In this document: positions 16,940-25,427 of the stretch, one piece after another
Position numbering within the stretch: position 1 is the stretch's first letter
Layout: each line of letters opens with the position of its first letter
DNA from: an uncultured Pseudomonadota bacterium
GTDB lineage: Bacteria > Myxococcota_A > UBA796 > SXON01
Length of the DNA: 48,135 nucleotides
Assembly (NCBI GenBank): GCA_903885375.1
Contig: CAISIK010000115.1
Span: 1-48,135 of the forward strand
Direction: 5' to 3'
Notes under the pieces: generated by a model
Seen by the model: only the letters and a program-made list of their open reading frames with translations
Database searches by the model: none
Told to the model about the DNA's origin: nothing
Position numbers and translations under genes: made by a program

Positions 16940-17859
16940 TGTCCAGCATCTCGCTCTACGAAGTCTCGCCGCGCGACGGGCTCCAGAACGAAGCCGGAGT
17001 GGTGAGCACCGAGGGCAAGGCGGAGATGATCGCCCGCCTCGTGGCCTCCGGCGTCCAGGACATCGAGGTCACCAGCTTCGTGCGCGCCCGCTGGATTCCC
17101 CAGCTCGCCGATGCCGCCGAGCTGGTGCGCATGCTCCCCCGCGTGGAGGGCGTGCGGTACTGGGCGCTCGTGCCCAACCGGGTGGGCCTCGAACGGGCGC
17201 TCGACAGCGGCATCCATCACGTGGCCACCTTCCTCAGCGCCAGCGAAACGCACAACAAGAAGAACCTCAACCGCACCGTGCGCGAGAGCCTCGCCAACGT
17301 GGAGGAGGTCCTCGGCGTGGCGCGGGATGAGGGCGTCGTGGTGCGCGGCTACATCTCCACCGTGTTCGGCTGCCCCTACGAGGGCAACGTGCCCTTCGAG
17401 AACACCCAGCGCATCGTGGAGCGCCTGCTCGAAGCCGGGGTAGATACCGTGGCCCTCGGCGATACCACCGGCATGGGCAACCCGCGCCAGGTGGCCGAGC
17501 TGGTCACCCGCCTCGTGGCGGAGGGCCTCCCGGTGGAGCGCATCGCGCTGCACCTGCACGACACGCGCGGCACCGCCCTCGCCAATGCCCTCGCCGCCTA
17601 CGACCGCGGCGTTCGCCACTTCGATGGCTCCGTGGCCGGCATGGGCGGCTGCCCCTACGCGCCAGGCGCGAGCGGCAACGCCGCCTCCGAAGACCTCGTG
17701 TACACCTTCGAAGCCATGGGCATCCACACCGGGATCGACCTCGATGCCCTCTCCGCGGCCGGCGTCTTCGCCGAGGGCCTCGTGGGCCGCGAGCTCCCTG
17801 GCCGCTTCCACCTGAGCTGGAAGGGCGCCCGCGAGCGAGCCGCGTCGAGAACGGCGTAG
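16939..17859 (+). CDS. mvaB: Hydroxymethylglutaryl-CoA lyase
   Basis: 306-residue TIM-barrel lyase that splits HMG-CoA to acetoacetate and acetyl-CoA, the last step of leucine catabolism. It starts with the family motif EVSPRDGLQNE, carries ASETHNKKN, HLHDTRGTA and the signature GSVAGMGGCPYAPGASGNA with the catalytic cysteine. The ATG shares its first base with the stop of the preceding gene; TAGGAT lies seven bases upstream, and an in-frame ATG at 16930 would add three residues. Its substrate is shared with the reductase encoded at 25.4-28.2 kb, but the two are not in one operon. Confidence 0.95.
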   Translation: MSSISLYEVSPRDGLQNEAGVVSTEGKAEMIARLVASGVQDIEVTSFVRARWIPQLADAAELVRMLPRVEGVRYWALVPNRVGLERALDSGIHHVATFLSASETHNKKNLNRTVRESLANVEEVLGVARDEGVVVRGYISTVFGCPYEGNVPFENTQRIVERLLEAGVDTVALGDTTGMGNPRQVAELVTRLVAEGLPVERIALHLHDTRGTALANALAAYDRGVRHFDGSVAGMGGCPYAPGASGNAASEDLVYTFEAMGIHTGIDLDALSAAGVFAEGLVGRELPGRFHLSWKGARERAASRTA

Positions 17860-17865
17860 GGCACG

Positions 17866-18624
17866 ATGTCGAGGAGCTTCCTGAAGATCATCGCCGGCAG
17901 CCGGCAGGGGCTGAACGTACCGCTCCCGCCGCGCGAGCCGCTCACCATCGGGCGCAAGCAGGGCGAGCTCCTGCTCGACGATCCGCTCATCTCCAGCCGG
18001 CACTGTCAGGTGCAGGCCCGCGGCGCCGAGTGGGTGCTCACCGACCTCGGCAGCACCAACGGCACGATGGTGGATGGGCGCCTCCTGCGCGAGGTGGTGC
18101 TCCGCCCCGGTAGCGAGATCCAGCTTGGTGGCACCAAGCTCGTGCTCTTCGTGGGCGCGCCCGAGGAGTCCCTCCCGAGCGATGAGAAGGCGCCCGCCGG
18201 CGATGTGCAGGCCAACCACGCCGACACCGCCTGGCTCCTCGATGAGGAGCTCGTGGAGCTGCCCGGCAGCGGCGAGCGCACCCGCACCCCGGCCGACGTC
18301 ATCGGCCAGGAGCTGCGCCTCCCGCCCGGCCTCAACGCGCTGGTGGAGGTCGTGGCCGGTCAGGACACGGGCAAGGTCTTCCGCTTCACCCGCGGCAACG
18401 TGAACATCGGGCGCAAGAATGGCGAAGTTCCGCTGTCCGATGGCGAGGTGAGCCGCCGGCACAGCGTGATCGAGGTCTTCGGGCGCGACATGATCTTCCT
18501 GCGCGACCTCGGCAGCACCAACGGCACCTACCACAACGGTCGCCGGGTGCTCGTGGCCCGCCTCCGCACGGGCGACACCGTGGGCATCGGCAAGACCGTG
18601 CTCAAGCTGAACCTCACCCGGTAG
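17866..18624 (+). CDS. Tandem FHA-domain protein
   Basis: 252-residue protein made of two forkhead-associated domains, which bind phosphothreonine. First copy, about residues 5-105: TIGRKQGELLLDDPLISSRH and DLGSTNGTMVDG. Second copy, about residues 160-252: NIGRKNGEVPLSDGEVSRRH and DLGSTNGTYHNG. The Arg, Ser-Arg-His and Ser-Thr-Asn-Gly motifs are intact in both. A flexible acidic linker joins them. It probably acts as an adaptor in Ser/Thr kinase signalling, which is rich in Myxococcota; no kinase lies nearby. It sits six bases after the lyase and three before the FAD oxidoreductase gene. Confidence 0.93.
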   Translation: MSRSFLKIIAGSRQGLNVPLPPREPLTIGRKQGELLLDDPLISSRHCQVQARGAEWVLTDLGSTNGTMVDGRLLREVVLRPGSEIQLGGTKLVLFVGAPEESLPSDEKAPAGDVQANHADTAWLLDEELVELPGSGERTRTPADVIGQELRLPPGLNALVEVVAGQDTGKVFRFTRGNVNIGRKNGEVPLSDGEVSRRHSVIEVFGRDMIFLRDLGSTNGTYHNGRRVLVARLRTGDTVGIGKTVLKLNLTR

Positions 18625-18627
18625 CGC

Positions 18628-20202
18628 ATGGCCCTCCTCCTGCAGAACGTGGTGCTCGACGAGCGCGAGCCCGCGGCCATCGCCGCCGAGGCGCTCGGCG
18701 TGCCCGCCGCGGACATCGTGGAGGCCGAGGTGGTGCGCCGCGGGGTCGATGCGCGGGCGCGCTCCGCCGCCGTATGGCGGGGCAACATCCGGGTGGAGCT
18801 CTCGAACAACGAAGCCGGCGTACTCGCTCGAAACCTCCCGGGCGTGCGGCAGTGGTCGGAGCGAGATGCCGTCCGCCGGAGCGGCGAGATGCCCGCCCGC
18901 ACGCGGAGCTGGCCGCACCGGCCCATCGTGGTCGGCGCCGGCCCTGCCGGCCTGTTCGCGGCGCTGCGCCTCGTGGAGGCCGGCGCGCCGGTGCTCCTCC
19001 TCGAGCGCGGCGAGCCCGTAGAAACGCGCGTGGCCACGGTGAACGGCTTCTGGCGCGGCAAGCCGCTCCTGCCCGACTCCAACCTGCTCTTCGGCGAGGG
19101 CGGTGCAGGCACCTTCTCCGACGGCAAGGTGTACACCCGCCGCCGCGATGGCGAGCTCGGCTGGATCTTCCGCCACCTCGTGAACGCCGGCGCCGACCCG
19201 CGTGTGCTCGACGAGTCCTGGGCGCACCTCGGCACCGACAAGATCCGCGGCATTCTCCCCGTGCTGCGCCAGCGCCTGATCGATGGCGGCGGCGAGGTGC
19301 GGTTCAACGCCTGCGTGGAGGCGCTCCTCGTGGAGGGCGGGCGCTGCGTGGGGGTGCGGCTCAAGGGCGGCGAGGAGCTGCGCGGCGGCCCGGTCATCGT
19401 GGCCCCGGGCCACAGCGCCCGCGACACCATCGAGGCCATGCTCGTGGCCGGCGCCACTGCCGAGGTGCGCCCCGTGGCGATCGGCGCCCGCGTGGAGCAC
19501 CCGCAGTCGCTCATCGACGCCGCGCTCTACCCCTCCGGGCGCGGCGAGCTCCCTCCGGCCAGCTACCGCCTCGCGCACAACCCGCCCGGGGGCCGCAGCG
19601 CCTACACCTTCTGCATGTGCCCCGGCGGCATGGTGGTGCCGGCGCAGCACGAGCCGGGAACCAACGTGGTGAACGGAATGTCCTTCGCCGCCCGGCGCGC
19701 GGTCTGGGCCAACAGCGCGGTCATCGTCCAGGTTGGCCCCGAGGACTACGGCGCCACCGATGCGCGTGCCGGCCAGCGCTTCCAGGCGGCCATCGAACGC
19801 GAGGCCTTCCGCCTCACCGGCAGCTACGCCGCGCCCGCCCAGCGGGTGGATGACTTCCTAGCCGACCGCGCGAGCCGCGAGCTCCCCCGCAGCTCCTACC
19901 CCTTCGGCCTCGTGCCGCTCGACCTTCGCGAGCTCCTCCCGCCCGGCGTGATCGCGGGCATGAAGGGCGCGCTCCTCGCCTTCGACCAGAAGGTGCCCGG
20001 CTTCGCCTCGGCGGCGGGCGTGCTCATCGCCCCCGAAACCCGCACCACCTCCCCGATGCGCTTCGCGCGCGGCGCCAACTGCGAGAGCCCCACGCTGCCG
20101 GGGCTCATCCCCAGCGGCGAGGGCGCCGGGTGGGGCGGCGGCATCATCTCGGCGGCGCACGACGGCTTCGTGGTGGCCGAAGCGGTCATCGCGGGGGGGT
20201 GA
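18628..20202 (+). CDS. FAD-dependent oxidoreductase (COG2509-type)
   Basis: 524-residue flavoprotein. The first 95 residues form a small N-terminal domain typical of this family. The dinucleotide fold follows with GAGPAG (residues 103-108) and LLLERGEPVETR. LLFGEGGAGTFSDGK, CMCPGGMVV and the C-terminal FAD motif PSGEGAGWGGGI match the uncharacterised dehydrogenase group COG2509. Length is normal and no residue of the nucleotide site seems missing. The substrate is unknown. It is the last gene of the run starting at 16031. Confidence 0.88.
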   Translation: MALLLQNVVLDEREPAAIAAEALGVPAADIVEAEVVRRGVDARARSAAVWRGNIRVELSNNEAGVLARNLPGVRQWSERDAVRRSGEMPARTRSWPHRPIVVGAGPAGLFAALRLVEAGAPVLLLERGEPVETRVATVNGFWRGKPLLPDSNLLFGEGGAGTFSDGKVYTRRRDGELGWIFRHLVNAGADPRVLDESWAHLGTDKIRGILPVLRQRLIDGGGEVRFNACVEALLVEGGRCVGVRLKGGEELRGGPVIVAPGHSARDTIEAMLVAGATAEVRPVAIGARVEHPQSLIDAALYPSGRGELPPASYRLAHNPPGGRSAYTFCMCPGGMVVPAQHEPGTNVVNGMSFAARRAVWANSAVIVQVGPEDYGATDARAGQRFQAAIEREAFRLTGSYAAPAQRVDDFLADRASRELPRSSYPFGLVPLDLRELLPPGVIAGMKGALLAFDQKVPGFASAAGVLIAPETRTTSPMRFARGANCESPTLPGLIPSGEGAGWGGGIISAAHDGFVVAEAVIAGG

Positions 20203-20615
20203 GCGAAGGGGGGCGAGGCGGGGTTCCCCACCTCGGACCGCGAGGGGTCGCCCCGCCTCGCGGCGCGGGGGCGAGGGCGGCGCCCGCCGCGGTGCGCCGA
20301 AGCCGCGCCTGGAGCCAGGACATCGCTTCGTCGTAGCGGAGCGAAAGGGTGCTGAACGACCGGGCGTCGTCGGGGGAGCCGCGCGGGGATGCGGCCAGGG
20401 CTGCGCAGGTGGCCGGAGTCCCAGCTTCCGCTGCCGCCGACACCGCCGCCCTGAAGAAGGAGGGTGTCCTCGGAGGCCGAGGTGCCCGCGCCGGACCCGT
20501 CGGCGGAGACGCCGATGCCCGTGAGGGAGTAGCGGCTGGGGAGCACGTCGCTGCCGAGCAGGTCGCTCGACCAGCTCTCCCTGCCGTCGATCACCTGCAC
20601 GTAGCAGATATCCTC
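20186..20615 (-). pseudogene. Possible decayed, frameshifted coding remnant
   Basis: This fills the 436-base gap between the FAD and HIT genes. On the minus strand, about 20615-20445 reads like real protein (ICYVQVIDGRESWSSDLL, then PSRYSLTGIGVSADGSG), with balanced composition and no stop, but no good start. A different minus frame from about 20443 to the stop at 20186 reads DDARSFSTLSLRYDEAMSW before turning Pro/Arg-rich. One frameshift near 20440 would join them. I cannot assign a family. The alternative is chance open frames in GC-rich DNA. No other gene is visible in this gap. Confidence 0.25.
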
Positions 20616-20638
20616 GTTGGCGACTTATCTGGGCCCCC

Positions 20639-21058
20639 ATGGCCTACGATGCCCAGAACGTCTTCGCCCGAATCCTGCGCCGAGAGCTGCCCGCCCACGT
20701 GGTGTTCGAGGACGAGGCGTCGTTCGCGTTCCTGGACGTGATGCCACAGTCCCTCGGACACACCCTGGTGATTCCGAAGTATCCTTCCGCGAACCTCCTT
20801 GAGGTGGATCCGGCCATCCTCGCCGCCACCATCGTCAACGTGCAGCGCGTGGCGCGCGCGGTGAGCGCGGTGTTCCAGCCGCCCGGGGTGATGATCGCCC
20901 AGCTCAACGGCGCGGTCGCCGGCCAGACCGTGTTTCACCTCCACTTTCACGTGATCCCCAGGTATGACGGCCCGGATTTCGAGATTCGTGCGCGAGATCG
21001 GGCGGGTGACGCGGTGTTGGCGGCGCAGGCGGCGCGGCTGCGGGCCGCGCTGGCCTGA
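20639..21058 (+). CDS. HIT-family hydrolase
   Basis: 139-residue histidine-triad protein with the active-site HxHxH run (His100, His102, His104, in FHLHFHVIP). FARILRRELPAHVVFED and SLGHTLVIPK match the Hint branch, which hydrolyses nucleoside phosphoramidates and AMP-lysine type substrates. Length is normal. TTATCT lies eight bases before the ATG. Convergent with the FGGY kinase gene, ten bases between stops. Confidence 0.92.
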   Translation: MAYDAQNVFARILRRELPAHVVFEDEASFAFLDVMPQSLGHTLVIPKYPSANLLEVDPAILAATIVNVQRVARAVSAVFQPPGVMIAQLNGAVAGQTVFHLHFHVIPRYDGPDFEIRARDRAGDAVLAAQAARLRAALA

Positions 21059-21068
21059 ACCCGGAGGC

Positions 21069-22610
21069 TCAGGCGGGTGACAGAGTCCGGAACAGCGGGC
21101 GGTTCGTCACGTAGTACGCCTTCATCGTGGCCAGCCGCGTCCGGGAGAGCGCGTGGTTCGCGGCGATTGGCACGAAGACCCGGGCCGCTCGAATGTCCCG
21201 GCTGAGCTCACGAAGCTCCGTTTCCGGCGAGAGCGCGGCAGCGGCGAGCAGCGCGGCACCCCTGGCCCCGCACAACTGGGGAGACGCGACGGTTTCGATG
21301 GTTTTTCCGGTCACGTCCGCCAGACTCTGCGCCCACAACGCCGAGTTGGCGCCCCCACCGACGAAGCGGAGCGCGCCTGAAATGGGCAACTTCGCGTCGA
21401 GGGCCTCGAGAATCCAGCCGAGGTGGAGCGCCACGCCCTCGAACACGGCGCGGATCAGGTCGCAGCGTCGATGTTCCAGCCCGAGGTTGACGAAGCCGCC
21501 GCGCGCGAACGCATCCTCGTTGGGACTGCGGCTCCCGTGCAACCAGGGCAAGAACAGCAGCCCGCGCGCGCCGGGGGGGCTCCGGACGGCCTCCGCCTCC
21601 AGTTCGCCAGGTTCACGGTGCGCTTCGCCCTCGCCGGCCAGGAGCTTCGCGGCCCAGGCGAGGCACACGCCGGCGGTCTCCAGCTCCCCAAGGTAGAGGT
21701 GCGCGTTGGGCAGGCAGCTTCGCACAGTGGCCATGTAGTTCGCGACGTCCAGCCGTTGTTTCCGGGTGGACTGCGCAACCCAGGCGGAGGTGCCCACGTA
21801 GATGTGGGTGTCCCCTTCGGCCGTCGCGCCTGTTCCCAACGCCACGCAGCTGATGTCCCCACCGCCGGGAACCACGGCGGTGCCCGCCGCGAGGCCCAGC
21901 TCACGCGCCGCACCCGGCAACAGTCCGGCGATCACCCGGTTTCCCGCCACGACCTCGGGGAGCAGGCGGGGGTCGATGCCATATCGGCGACAAAGGCCCC
22001 GGTTGTATTGGCTGGCCTCCCCCTGGAACTCGTACAGGCAGGTGAGGTGCGCCGTATCCGCTGTCGCGACGGCGCGGCCCGTGGCGCGCGCGACCAGGTA
22101 GTCCTTCACGTCGAGCCAGCGGTGGGCACGGGCGTAGGCTCCGGGCTCGTGGACTTGCAGCCACCGGACCTTCCACAAGGCATCTTTCGGCGATGCCGGC
22201 GCGATGTTCGTGTGCCAGGCCGAAGCCGCCACGTTCACCGCGTTGGCCCCAGCGACCCTTGGCCAGCCCCTCTGCATGTGTTGGGCGAACAGGTCGGTGG
22301 CCCGGGTGTCGAGGTAGCCGATCGAGCGGCGAACGGCGTTGAGCTCCCGATCCACGAGCACGACGCTCTGCATCTGGGCACAGAAGCTCAGCGCTCCGAC
22401 TTCGTTGGTGGCGATGCCGGCCTCGCGAAGGAGCGCCGGGATTCCTCGCCGCATTGCCGACCACCAATCCTCGGGGTCGTTCTCGACTTGCGGGCCGGCG
22501 ATGTGGAGAACGATCGGCTCCGCCACGTGGGCCACCAGCTGGAGGTCGGCAGTATAGAGCGCGCACTTCAGGTAGGAAGAACCAACGTCAATGGCCAACA
22601 GATGCTTCAC
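21069..22610 (-). CDS. FGGY-family carbohydrate kinase
   Basis: 513-residue sugar kinase of the actin-like ATPase fold. The N-terminal phosphate loop is LAIDVGSSYLKCA, a catalytic-region Asp occurs in YLDTRA, and the C-terminal nucleotide site is FVGGGANSALW. It is most like xylulokinase, but the substrate is not certain. Its GTG start overlaps the stop of the upstream P-loop kinase gene (GTGA). It is the last gene of a six-gene minus-strand operon that begins at 28769, so its substrate may be an intermediate of that unknown pathway rather than xylulose. Confidence 0.85.
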   Translation of the reverse strand: MKHLLAIDVGSSYLKCALYTADLQLVAHVAEPIVLHIAGPQVENDPEDWWSAMRRGIPALLREAGIATNEVGALSFCAQMQSVVLVDRELNAVRRSIGYLDTRATDLFAQHMQRGWPRVAGANAVNVAASAWHTNIAPASPKDALWKVRWLQVHEPGAYARAHRWLDVKDYLVARATGRAVATADTAHLTCLYEFQGEASQYNRGLCRRYGIDPRLLPEVVAGNRVIAGLLPGAARELGLAAGTAVVPGGGDISCVALGTGATAEGDTHIYVGTSAWVAQSTRKQRLDVANYMATVRSCLPNAHLYLGELETAGVCLAWAAKLLAGEGEAHREPGELEAEAVRSPPGARGLLFLPWLHGSRSPNEDAFARGGFVNLGLEHRRCDLIRAVFEGVALHLGWILEALDAKLPISGALRFVGGGANSALWAQSLADVTGKTIETVASPQLCGARGAALLAAAALSPETELRELSRDIRAARVFVPIAANHALSRTRLATMKAYYVTNRPLFRTLSPA

Positions 22611-23428
22611 GGACCCGCCGCGTCGAAGTGCCGGGTCACGCCGCGCACGACGTCTGCCTCGGGGAGCCCGGACACGACCAGCGTGTGGCAGGAAACCCCG
22701 AGCGCCTCGAAGGAGGAGAATTTGGACCGGGCGAGGTGGTCGAGCCGGATCAGGTTTTCCAGGCTCTCGTGGGCCTCCAGGGGTTTTCCGCGGGCGCCGA
22801 TGCGCGCGAACGCCAACGAGGGCGGAACATCCAAGTAGAGCAATACATTTGGCAGGCCGGTTTGATAATCACGCGACAGCGCCCGGACAAAGTCGGCCGG
22901 CGCGTATCCGCCGAACGCCATGCAGTAGTTCGCGATGCCAGAAGCCGACGCATCCGTGATCCCCAGGCGACCGTTGCGGCGCGCGATGGCCGCGGCAACG
23001 TGGCCCGCGACCTCCGGGTGGTCCTGCGCGATCCGGGCCAGGGTGGCGTCGGACGTCTCCGGTCGGGCGCCGCTCCGCTTCACTGCGGCGATGTACACCG
23101 GGAGGTAGGTGAGCGAATCGAGGAGGGGATGACGCTCGATGCAGAGGGTGGGACGCCGTTCCGTGGCCAGAAGGAACGCCTCGGCCTCGCCGAACGCACA
23201 CATCCTCAGGTACAAGGAGGCGAGCTTGAGGCAGGGGTCGGCGTGGGAATCGGCGAGGCGAGAAAACTCGGTGAGCGCGCGTGACTCGGCAGCGCCGGGA
23301 AAGCCGGAAATGTCGTGGAAGTCGGGAGAGAAGCAGAAGGACGCCCGATTCGCCGCGGCCGCTTGCACCGCGCGCATGAGCGTCGTCTTGCCGCTGCCGT
23401 CGATCCCCATGAGGGTGACACGGTTCAT
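22607..23428 (-). CDS. P-loop kinase, thymidylate kinase-like, long form
   Basis: 273-residue P-loop protein with Walker A GIDGSGKTT (residues 8-16), an Asp after FSPDFHDI and IERHPLLDS like the DRY/ERH substrate region of deoxynucleoside and thymidylate kinases, and LLYLDVPPSLAFARI before a lid-like helix. At 273 residues it is longer than a normal thymidylate kinase (about 210), so the phosphate acceptor is probably something else. The ATG overlaps the stop of the next upstream kinase gene (ATGA) and its stop overlaps the FGGY gene. It shares the moderate GC of this operon. Confidence 0.78.
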   Translation of the reverse strand: MNRVTLMGIDGSGKTTLMRAVQAAAANRASFCFSPDFHDISGFPGAAESRALTEFSRLADSHADPCLKLASLYLRMCAFGEAEAFLLATERRPTLCIERHPLLDSLTYLPVYIAAVKRSGARPETSDATLARIAQDHPEVAGHVAAAIARRNGRLGITDASASGIANYCMAFGGYAPADFVRALSRDYQTGLPNVLLYLDVPPSLAFARIGARGKPLEAHESLENLIRLDHLARSKFSSFEALGVSCHTLVVSGLPEADVVRGVTRHFDAAGP

Positions 23429-24036
23429 GGGAGCACCTGCCGAACGTGAGTGAGCGCCTGTGCCGTGAGCGCAGCCACGGGCAAGGCGGCGTCGAGGGGC
23501 ACGAAGGGGCCGTCCTCCTCGACGAGCGTGTCGAGGATGGCGGTCGTGCGGGTTTGGAACTCCACAAAGTGCTCCACGGTGGGGACGCGCAGCCCACACT
23601 CGTACGGCGAAAACTCGCCGCCCTTACGTTCGGCGGCGAGCGACGGCGCCAGGGAGAGATGGAGGGTGAGCGTGGGTTTGGCGAAGAGCGCGGACACCCC
23701 GCGGAGGCGGGTGGGGTCGGCGCCCAGCGCGATCTCGTTCGCCAGGTACTTGTACCAGTAGGCATCCATGAGGATCGGCCCGCCGGCCGCCCGATCCATC
23801 GCCGCCTTGAGGCAACACATCAGGAACAACGCTCGGCTCTCGGGCTGGAGGCTCCCCAGGAAAACCTGAAGCTGCGCCTTGCTCGCGAACAGCGGTCGCG
23901 CGGCAGGCTCACCCATCAAATCCCAGATGGTCACCACCCGGAAAGCCGGGAGCGCACCAGACAGGGCCGCAAGCAGCGTGGACTTGCCGCTCCCGTCGCC
24001 GCCGCTCACCGCGATGATCCCGCTGAACCCGTTCAT
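23425..24036 (-). CDS. P-loop kinase, thymidylate kinase-like, short form
   Basis: 203-residue P-loop protein with Walker A GGDGSGKST (residues 12-20), an Asp in ILMDAYWYKY and LTLHLSLAPSLAAER, arranged like thymidylate kinase. A GAGGG ribosome-binding site lies six bases before the ATG. It is distinct in sequence from the kinase encoded immediately downstream, so the operon carries two different P-loop kinases rather than a recent duplication. Normal nucleotide metabolism would not need both here; a role in activating a pathway intermediate is an inference from context. Confidence 0.78.
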   Translation of the reverse strand: MNGFSGIIAVSGGDGSGKSTLLAALSGALPAFRVVTIWDLMGEPAARPLFASKAQLQVFLGSLQPESRALFLMCCLKAAMDRAAGGPILMDAYWYKYLANEIALGADPTRLRGVSALFAKPTLTLHLSLAPSLAAERKGGEFSPYECGLRVPTVEHFVEFQTRTTAILDTLVEEDGPFVPLDAALPVAALTAQALTHVRQVLP

Positions 24037-24044
24037 GGTGGCCC

Positions 24045-25427
24045 TCAATAGATGTTGTCCTTGATGCGCTCCAAGTCGGCCGGCGTGAGGCCCAGGGAGC
24101 GCGCGTACGCACCGAGATCGTTCTCCGCCCGCGCTGTGAACGGCCAGCGCACCAGCGAAACGCCCAGGTCGACAACGCTCTTCAGCAGCAGGAGCACGAC
24201 GAGTCCCCCGCCGACCTCGGCACCGATGGCGCGGAGGATCTGCAGCGGCGCGACGAGGCGTGCCGCGATCGCTTGCGCCGGGGTGGGCTCGGGCTGGAAG
24301 GTGACGCGAGCGCACTCGGCGGCGGGAGCGAACAGGACGGACGACCAGAAGTCGCCAAAAAAGCGCACCTTCTCGGGGAAGTACCGGGCCACGTTGAAGG
24401 CGCTCACCCCCTTCTCGACGTTGGAGAGGTGGCCGCTGCAGCAACGGAGCAACACGGCCCGGGAGGCCGTCTTCTTCGCCGCCGCGGTTCCGTAGAACCC
24501 GCCGGCCTCGGGCCGGAGCTCCGCCAGCACATGCGCGGTTTCCGGGCGCGGATCGATGCAATTCACCAGGGAGAGCGCGTGCACCACGAGGCTCTGCGCA
24601 CCCGACCGCCGAACATCTCCGATGAACGCGGGCCAGTCAATCTGTGCCGTCTCCTGGCGAACCAGGTTGGCGATATCCATGAGGTCGCGCAGCCCGGACT
24701 TGAACACGCCGAGGTGAATGCACACATGGAAGAGGTTGTCGCGACTGGACAGTCTGTGGATGGCAACGCCGCGCCACGACACCGACTCCACGCGACTCCA
24801 GATCGCGGCGTAGTCGATGGCCAGCCCCGCGCGAGGCGACTTCAGGCCCCACTGCGTCCCGAGGAGACAGTCCAGCGTGGGGCTGACAAACGGAGGAAGG
24901 TGGTGCGACACCTTCTTGTTGAGCTCCGGACGGTTCGCGACGCGCTCCGCGATGGAGAAATAACCGAGGCGCTGGTAGACCTCGAGGATCCGCGGGGCGT
25001 CGTCGAGGTGCACCAGCATGTCGATGTCGTTCATGCGCTTGTAGGTCGGGTCGCCGTACAGCGTCTCCGCGAACAGCACGCCCTTGAGAAGGCAGAACTT
25101 GATCGACGCCGCGTTGAACTCGGCGAACAGCGTCTCGGCGCGGGCGACGCGCCGGTGGTTGGCAACGGCAACAGCTTCGGCGACGGCTTCGAGCGCGCTC
25201 GCGATCGGCGCGGGAACCCGATCCCAGCCGCCGTGTCGCCGCAGCGTGCGGGTCAATCGAGGCTCGATCTTGTTGAGCGAAGCCAGCTCCTGCACCAGCG
25301 CCCAGTCCACCTCCGGAGCGTTGGCCGCCGCCACGAAGCGCCCGATCTCCTCCTGTGTCAGTGGCTCCAGGCAGCTCAGGATCAACAGGGTTTCTTCGGG
25401 AGCGTTGGCCTCAGGCGGTGACGTCAT
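24045..25427 (-). CDS. Nucleotidyltransferase family protein (NTP_transf_5-like)
   Basis: 460-residue protein. The polymerase beta-type nucleotidyltransferase motif is visible: CLLKGVLFAETLYGDP followed by KRMNDIDMLV, with metal-binding Asp134 and Asp136. This fits the uncharacterised nucleotidyltransferase family often found next to thymidylate kinase-like genes in polysaccharide and peptide gene clusters. The C-terminal 70 residues include a hydrophobic segment (GGGLVVLLLLKSVVDLGVSL) that may touch the membrane. The ATG lies 17 bases inside the end of the reductase-kinase gene. The transferred nucleotide and the acceptor are unknown. Confidence 0.75.
   Translation of the reverse strand: MTSPPEANAPEETLLILSCLEPLTQEEIGRFVAAANAPEVDWALVQELASLNKIEPRLTRTLRRHGGWDRVPAPIASALEAVAEAVAVANHRRVARAETLFAEFNAASIKFCLLKGVLFAETLYGDPTYKRMNDIDMLVHLDDAPRILEVYQRLGYFSIAERVANRPELNKKVSHHLPPFVSPTLDCLLGTQWGLKSPRAGLAIDYAAIWSRVESVSWRGVAIHRLSSRDNLFHVCIHLGVFKSGLRDLMDIANLVRQETAQIDWPAFIGDVRRSGAQSLVVHALSLVNCIDPRPETAHVLAELRPEAGGFYGTAAAKKTASRAVLLRCCSGHLSNVEKGVSAFNVARYFPEKVRFFGDFWSSVLFAPAAECARVTFQPEPTPAQAIAARLVAPLQILRAIGAEVGGGLVVLLLLKSVVDLGVSLVRWPFTARAENDLGAYARSLGLTPADLERIKDNIY

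Noticed and set aside
16177..19650. Minus-strand open frame of 1157 codons, the longest in the window
   Set aside because: It lies antisense across four well-supported genes (carbamoyltransferase-like, HMG-CoA lyase, FHA, FAD oxidoreductase). Long open antisense frames are expected at this GC content.
22607..24036. Two P-loop kinases as a recent tandem duplication
   Set aside because: Apart from the Walker A they share little sequence and differ in length (273 and 203 residues).
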